Part shown: piece by piece, positions 59,677 to 64,000 of the stretch
Numbering within the stretch: the stretch's first letter is position 1
Layout of the letters: each line of letters opens with the position of its first letter
Assembly: GCA_012729315.1 (NCBI GenBank)
Contig: JAAYDI010000194.1
Coordinates: forward strand, 1-64,000
Source of the DNA: Planctomycetaceae bacterium
GTDB taxonomy: Bacteria > Planctomycetota > Planctomycetia > Pirellulales > Pirellulaceae
Length of the DNA stretch: 64,000 nucleotides
Direction of reading: 5' to 3'
Position numbers and translations under genes: made by a program
The notes under the pieces: generated by a model
Databases searched by the model: none
What the model saw: only the letters and a program-made list of their open reading frames with translations
What the model was told of the DNA's origin: nothing

Positions 59677-60864
59677 ATGCGCTATCAGCTAGCATACTGC
59701 ACGAACGTCCATGCGGGCGCCGACCTGGCGCGGACCAGGGCCAATCTGCACCACTATGCGCGGGCTGTCAAAGAGCGATTCTCTCCGCAGGCACCGATGG
59801 GGATTGGGCTCTGGCTGGCTGCGCCGGCCGTGCGGCAGCTTCTGGCGACACGCCGGCTGGCCGAGCTGGCCGGCTGGCTGGCCGATTGCGGGTTAGTTCC
59901 TTTCACGCTCAATGGTTTCCCGCAAGGGGACTTTCACGAGCCGATTGTGAAGCACCGCGTATATCGTCCGACGTGGTGGGAACGGGACCGTGTCGAGTAC
60001 ACGCTGGACCTGATCGCGGTTCTCGACGCATTGTTGCCGGCGCGTCTGGAGGGCAGTATTTCCACGTTGCCCATTGCGTGGGGGCATCCGCCTCCGAGCT
60101 GTGCGCAGTTGCAGCTGGCGGCAAGGCATCTGGACGAGGTGATCTCGCGGCTCGCCCGCCTGGAGGCCGAGACGGGGCGTCTGATCTACATCTGTCTCGA
60201 GCCGGAACCCGGCTGCGTGCTGCAGCGCAGCAGCGACGTGGTGTGGTTGTTTGAGGAAGTGCTGTGGCCGGTGAGTCAGCGGCCGGATGCGGTGCGGTAC
60301 GTCCGCGTCTGCCACGACATCTGCCACGCGGCGGTGATGTTCGAAGATCAGCGGGAGGTGTTGGCCCGCTACGCGGCACATGGGATCCGCGTGGGCAAGG
60401 TCCAGGTATCTTCGGCGGTGCGGGTCGACTTTGATGCGCTCGAGCGCGGGGCACGACAGCAAGCGAAACAGGCGCTGGCGTCGTTCGCAGAGGATCGTTA
60501 TCTGCACCAGACGTGTGTGCGATCAGCGACTGGCGGCGAAATCCAGTTCTTTGAAGACCTGCCGCAGGCGCTCGAGGCTGTGCAGCCCAGCGGCCAGTGG
60601 CGCGTGCATTTCCACGTGCCGATCTACCTGGATCGGTTTGGTCACCTCCAGGGCACTCAGGACGACATCCGGAGCTGTTTGCAGGCGGCAGGCCAGCACG
60701 CCGACCTGCAGCACTTCGAAGTGGAAACGTATGCCTGGAGCGTGGTGCCGCAGGCTCTCCAGCAGGCGGACCTGGCCGCCGGCATTGCCAGGGAGATGCA
60801 GTGGTGTGCGGACCTGGGTGCCGGCGGGTGGTGTGAGACGCCGGGCGGCCAGTGCGGGGCATGA
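59677..60864 (+). CDS. eboE: EboE-like metabolite traffic protein
   Basis: 395 residues from ATG 59677. The opening L-A-Y-C-T-N-V-H-A-G-A-D-L, then G-L-W-L-A-A-P-A, L-V-P-F-T-L-N-G-F-P-Q-G-D-F-H, V-K-H-R-V-Y-R-P-T-W, S-I-S-T-L-P-I and I-C-L-E-P-E-P-G-C-V-L match the EboE family, a TIM-barrel relative of xylose isomerase. H-F-H-V-P-I-Y and F-E-V-E-T-Y-A-W lie near the end. EboE belongs to a conserved cluster (eboA-F) linked to transport of an unknown metabolite to the periplasm in cyanobacteria and other phyla. No other ebo gene is in the window, so its context here is atypical. Confidence 0.8.
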   Translation: MRYQLAYCTNVHAGADLARTRANLHHYARAVKERFSPQAPMGIGLWLAAPAVRQLLATRRLAELAGWLADCGLVPFTLNGFPQGDFHEPIVKHRVYRPTWWERDRVEYTLDLIAVLDALLPARLEGSISTLPIAWGHPPPSCAQLQLAARHLDEVISRLARLEAETGRLIYICLEPEPGCVLQRSSDVVWLFEEVLWPVSQRPDAVRYVRVCHDICHAAVMFEDQREVLARYAAHGIRVGKVQVSSAVRVDFDALERGARQQAKQALASFAEDRYLHQTCVRSATGGEIQFFEDLPQALEAVQPSGQWRVHFHVPIYLDRFGHLQGTQDDIRSCLQAAGQHADLQHFEVETYAWSVVPQALQQADLAAGIAREMQWCADLGAGGWCETPGGQCGA

Positions 60865-61020
60865 CGGGGGACTGAATGGCCAGCGGGCCTGGCACACCGG
60901 TTGCCTGCCTCATGGAAGGACAAGGCTCGGATAATCCGTGACACGGTGGGATTGTGACACACGGCAGGATTGAGACAGGCTGTTCGCGACCCGCGCCGCG
61001 GCGGATCGGAACGCGCGACT

Positions 61021-62343
61021 CTAGACGTCCGGAATCTCAAACCCTTGGCGTTGAGGTCGCCACACCAGCGCGTTCGCCTCGTCATCGCCGACGAACTGCT
61101 CCCGGCTGGGATCCCAGTGCAGCCGGCGGCCGATCCAGCGCGCGATGTTGCCCAGGTGACAGACGGTTGTCGAGCGGTGTCCGATCTCGACATCGGCCCG
61201 CGGCATGTCCCGCGACTGGATACAGGCGATCCAGTCGGCCAGGTGCGCGCCGGTGTCGTGCGGGGTGCGGAAGTCGCCAGACTTCAACGCTTCGGCGACG
61301 ATCTCGGGCGGATCACTCTGAAGGTAGTTGCGGTCGATCGTGATCGTGCCCTGATCGCCAATGAACTTGCCCCCGCCGCGTTTGCCGTCATCTTCGAGTT
61401 GGACCACGACACCGTTGGCGTAGCGAAAACGCACGTGTGGCCGACCGCACAGCTTGTTGCCGTCCGCAATCGAGCCGGTCTGCGTGTAGGTCGGCGGCTG
61501 GAACGGTGCGCCTTCCGTCCAGATTTCCACGGGCCCGGTGTCGTCTGTGCCCAGGGCCCACTGGATCTGATCGAACCCGTGCGATCCCCAACCTGTCATT
61601 TCGCCTCCCGACCACGGTCGGAAGGAGATCCAGCCCGGGTTGGCCCGCGGGATCTGGATATCCCGGTTGTAGGGCACCACCTCGGTCTGACCGCACCACG
61701 TGTCCCAATCCAGTCCGGCAGGGATGGGCTGGGCGGGGAGCGCGCATTGCCAGGGGCTTTCGTAGTTGGCCGCAATCACCAGTTGGATTCGGCCGATGGC
61801 ACCGTTGCGCACCAGTTCGCAGCCCAGCCGGTTCAGCGCAATCGATCGCTGTTGGCTGCCAGTCTGGAACACGCGCCGGTACTTGCGCACGGCGTTGACC
61901 AGCTGGCGTCCCTCCCGGATGGTCAGTGTCATGGGTTTCTCGAGATAGACATCCTTGCCAGCCTGGCAGGCAGCGATGGCGGGCAGCGTGTGCCAGTGGT
62001 CGGGCGTCGCGATGACGACCGCGTCGATCTCGTTGGATTCCAGGATCTGGCGGTAGTCCCGGTATGCGCGGCACTGGTGCTGGGCGGCGGCGGCCTCCGC
62101 GGCGGGCAGGTTGCAGTCCGCGATGGCGACGATCCGGGCGTTCTTGGGCAGCGCTTCCCGCAGATCCTTAGCGCGCCGGCCGGCACCAATACAGCCGATG
62201 TGCACGCGGTCGTTGGCGGCAGGCTGTCCGCCGGCTCGCAACCTTCCACTTGGCATGGTCACAGGAACAGCTGCGGCCGCGGCAAGCAGGGAGGCACGCG
62301 TGAGGAAACCACGGCGCGAAACAGTCTGGTGGGGTGTGGACAT
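61021..62343 (-). CDS. Tat-exported Gfo/Idh/MocA oxidoreductase
   Basis: 440 residues from ATG 62343. The Tat leader [13 protein letters not shown] is followed by [25 protein letters not shown] and W-D-T-W-C-G-Q-T. The substrate domain has [15 protein letters not shown], the form seen in a widespread planctomycete subgroup. L-E-K-P replaces C-E-K-P. Likely a periplasmic sugar oxidoreductase. It is divergent from the next gene. Confidence 0.88.
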   Translation of the reverse strand: MSTPHQTVSRRGFLTRASLLAAAAAVPVTMPSGRLRAGGQPAANDRVHIGCIGAGRRAKDLREALPKNARIVAIADCNLPAAEAAAAQHQCRAYRDYRQILESNEIDAVVIATPDHWHTLPAIAACQAGKDVYLEKPMTLTIREGRQLVNAVRKYRRVFQTGSQQRSIALNRLGCELVRNGAIGRIQLVIAANYESPWQCALPAQPIPAGLDWDTWCGQTEVVPYNRDIQIPRANPGWISFRPWSGGEMTGWGSHGFDQIQWALGTDDTGPVEIWTEGAPFQPPTYTQTGSIADGNKLCGRPHVRFRYANGVVVQLEDDGKRGGGKFIGDQGTITIDRNYLQSDPPEIVAEALKSGDFRTPHDTGAHLADWIACIQSRDMPRADVEIGHRSTTVCHLGNIARWIGRRLHWDPSREQFVGDDEANALVWRPQRQGFEIPDV

Positions 62344-62440
62344 GGTCGTACCTGCAGATTCGGGACCTATCGAGTGTTTCCGGTGCGATCTCCGGCCGGA
62401 GTCTACTGTACCACAGGCGGTGGGCCAATGCAGCATCGTC

Positions 62441-62456
62441 GGCTTACTTGTTAGCC
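62441..62456. repeat. Copy of the outer end of the MITE-like element
   Basis: GGCTTACTTGTTAGCC is the exact reverse complement of the 16 bases GGCTAACAAGTAAGCC at 44879-44894, the right outer end of the element at 44683-44889. It is itself imperfectly palindromic and lies between divergent genes, without the rest of the element. Confidence 0.6.
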
Positions 62457-62634
62457 GTGCTTACAGAGCGGACCGGTGAGCCCAACAGCTGCGCTGCGTG
62501 AGGTTGTCCGCTCGGAAACGGACGTTGCGATCGACGCTCTCTGGCAATGCTCACAGCTACTGAATAGGATGGCCGGTACTGTGACGGGTCACCGCCATTC
62601 CATTTCCTGCTCCCTGCGCTGTGAGGTTGGTGTC

Positions 62635-63993
62635 ATGAACACGCTGGACAAGTCAAGCGGATCGGGTCAGAGATCGCGTCGTGAGTTTCTGCGGCGGACC
62701 GGGCAGGCGGTCGCCGTCTCTGCCTTGGCCTCGCTCGCGGTGCCGCGGTGCCATGCCGCGGAGAATTCGACGATCCGGCTCGCACTGGTCGGTTGTGGAG
62801 GCCGCGGGACGGGAGCGGTGGAAAACGCGCTGGTGACCAAGGGGGGCCCGATCCAGCTTTATGCCATGGCCGATCTGTTCGAGGATCGACTGCGGGCCAG
62901 TCACAATGCCCTGCAGACCAGGTTTGCCGGTCAGGTGGATGTGCCGCCCGAGCGGCAGTTCATCGGGTTCGATGCCTACAAGAAGGCGATCGACTGTCTG
63001 GGGCCGGGCGATGTTGTGCTCCTGACCACCCACGCGGCGTTCCGCCCGATGCATCTGGAGTATGCCGTGGAGAAGGGAGTGAACGTCTTCGCCGAGAAAT
63101 CGTTCGCCACGGACGGACCGGCCGTGCGACGCTGGCTGAAGGCGGCCGAGCTGGCGGGGCAGAAGAACCTGAAAGTAAGTGTCGGATTCATGTGGCGGCA
63201 TTCCATGGCGCGTCAGGAAGTGATCAAGCGTATTCACGACGGCGCGATTGGCGATCTGCACACGCTGCGGATCTACCGCGTCCATGGGCCGGTTCAGTGT
63301 CCGCCGCGCGCCAAGGACCAGAACGAGGTGATGTTCCAGTTACGGACCCCCAATAGCTTCACGTGGGTGTCGGCGGGATTCTTCATCGACTGGCACTGCC
63401 ATAACATCGACATCGCCTGCTGGACCAAGGGAGCGTGGCCGGTCAAGGCGCAGGGAATGGGCGGCCGCTGCTACCCGGAGGCCGGCAACCAGTTCGATCA
63501 CTACACAGTCGAATACACCTTTGCCGACGGCGCCAAGCTGTTTGCATTCTCGCGCCACATGGCCAATTGCTGGTCGACCTACGCCGACTATGCGCACGGC
63601 TCCAAGGGATCGGCCGTGCTGATGGCCGACCTGAGCGAACCCAGGCCATGCATTTACAACAGTCAGCGGATTGGCGAAGACCGGCCGGTGTGGGAGTTCG
63701 GCCAGAACGATCCGAATCCATACGATGTGGAGTGGCAGGTGCTGGTCGACGCGATCCGGCAGGACACGAAGCACAACGAAGCCATCCGCGCGGGCGAAGC
63801 GGATGTCGCGGCTCTGATGGGCCGCGCGGCGACGCACACAGGACAGGAAGTCACCTGGGACGAGATCATGCAGTCCGAGTTCCAATTCGTGAAGGATATC
63901 GACCACCTGACCTTCGATACCCCGGCACCTGTCCAGGAAGGGCCCGATGGCGTCTATCCGGCGCCCCAGCCGGGGATTACCCAGGAGTACTGA
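62635..63993 (+). CDS. Tat-exported Gfo/Idh/MocA oxidoreductase, divergent subgroup
   Basis: 452 residues from ATG 62635. The leader R-S-R-R-E-F-L-R-R-T is a Tat signal. L-A-L-V-G-C-G-G-R-G-T-G is the Rossmann loop and A-M-A-D-L-F the cofactor strand. The hallmark motif is A-E-K-S-F in place of C-E-K-P, a clear departure from the other six copies. S-A-G-F-F-I-D-W-H-C-H-N-I-D holds the expected His/Asp. It may use a different substrate or bind cofactor differently. The gene is complete; only seven bases follow its stop. Confidence 0.85.
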   Translation: MNTLDKSSGSGQRSRREFLRRTGQAVAVSALASLAVPRCHAAENSTIRLALVGCGGRGTGAVENALVTKGGPIQLYAMADLFEDRLRASHNALQTRFAGQVDVPPERQFIGFDAYKKAIDCLGPGDVVLLTTHAAFRPMHLEYAVEKGVNVFAEKSFATDGPAVRRWLKAAELAGQKNLKVSVGFMWRHSMARQEVIKRIHDGAIGDLHTLRIYRVHGPVQCPPRAKDQNEVMFQLRTPNSFTWVSAGFFIDWHCHNIDIACWTKGAWPVKAQGMGGRCYPEAGNQFDHYTVEYTFADGAKLFAFSRHMANCWSTYADYAHGSKGSAVLMADLSEPRPCIYNSQRIGEDRPVWEFGQNDPNPYDVEWQVLVDAIRQDTKHNEAIRAGEADVAALMGRAATHTGQEVTWDEIMQSEFQFVKDIDHLTFDTPAPVQEGPDGVYPAPQPGITQEY

Positions 63994-64000
63994 GGCACAC

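Overview
The window reads as chromosome of a planctomycete (Planctomycetota, Pirellulales/Planctomycetales-like). The base composition is GC-rich. Markers of that phylum include seven Gfo/Idh/MocA oxidoreductases (five with Tat leaders), a DUF1080 (3-keto-disaccharide hydrolase-like) protein, an SHD1-domain lipoprotein, NPCBM and CBM9-like modules, a zinc-ribbon protein with an L7/L12-like motif, squalene-cyclase-type repeats and a split transhydrogenase. No rRNA, tRNA, CRISPR array or phage module was seen. Phylum assignment is inference from gene content.

Layout. 1-104: start of an IS66-type TnpB gene running off the left edge. 262-8930: housekeeping and secreted genes: CcbP-like calcium-binding protein, SDR reductase, TlpA-like thioredoxin, cysteine synthase, OB/SHD1 lipoprotein, a 955-residue secreted glycosidase-like protein and a YprB-type exonuclease. 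8962-18514: secreted oxidoreductases (Tat Gfo/Idh/MocA), beta-helix protein, DUF362 protein and alkaline phosphatase. 18577-25086: DUF1232 membrane protein, Tat-lipoprotein of the C_GCAxxG family, and an RND efflux pair whose genes overlap by ATGA. 25363-28102: a damaged composite locus with zinc ribbon, CBM9-like and NPCBM pieces in two frames.

28396-39102 is the most coherent block: ten same-strand genes, three junctions with 4-base ATGA overlaps, encoding two cytoplasmic Gfo/Idh/MocA dehydrogenases, a zinc alcohol dehydrogenase, an FGGY kinase, a shikimate-dehydrogenase-like enzyme, a cupin phosphoglucose isomerase, an UlaG-like metallo-hydrolase, a fucose/arabinose-isomerase-like protein, a TIM-barrel epimerase and a 2-hydroxyacid dehydrogenase. 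It looks like a complete cytoplasmic catabolic route for a cyclitol or unusual sugar, without a transporter or regulator. It is followed by a secreted GH89 alpha-N-acetylglucosaminidase and a GHL10-type hydrolase, consistent with glycan scavenging.

44683-64000: a MITE-like element, glycine-zipper lipoprotein, tandem alpha/beta-hydrolase, DUF1080 protein, LmbE-like deacetylase, the pntAA-pntAB-pntB transhydrogenase operon, about 0.95 kb of non-coding DNA with a strong hairpin, MogA, a squalene-cyclase-repeat protein, an HlyD-like adaptor, glutaminyl cyclase, a lone EboE homologue, and two more Tat Gfo/Idh/MocA enzymes.

A recurring theme is short perfect or near-perfect tandem repeats (7 to 18 bp units) placed exactly at gene boundaries, several running into coding sequence, plus dispersed hairpin repeats.
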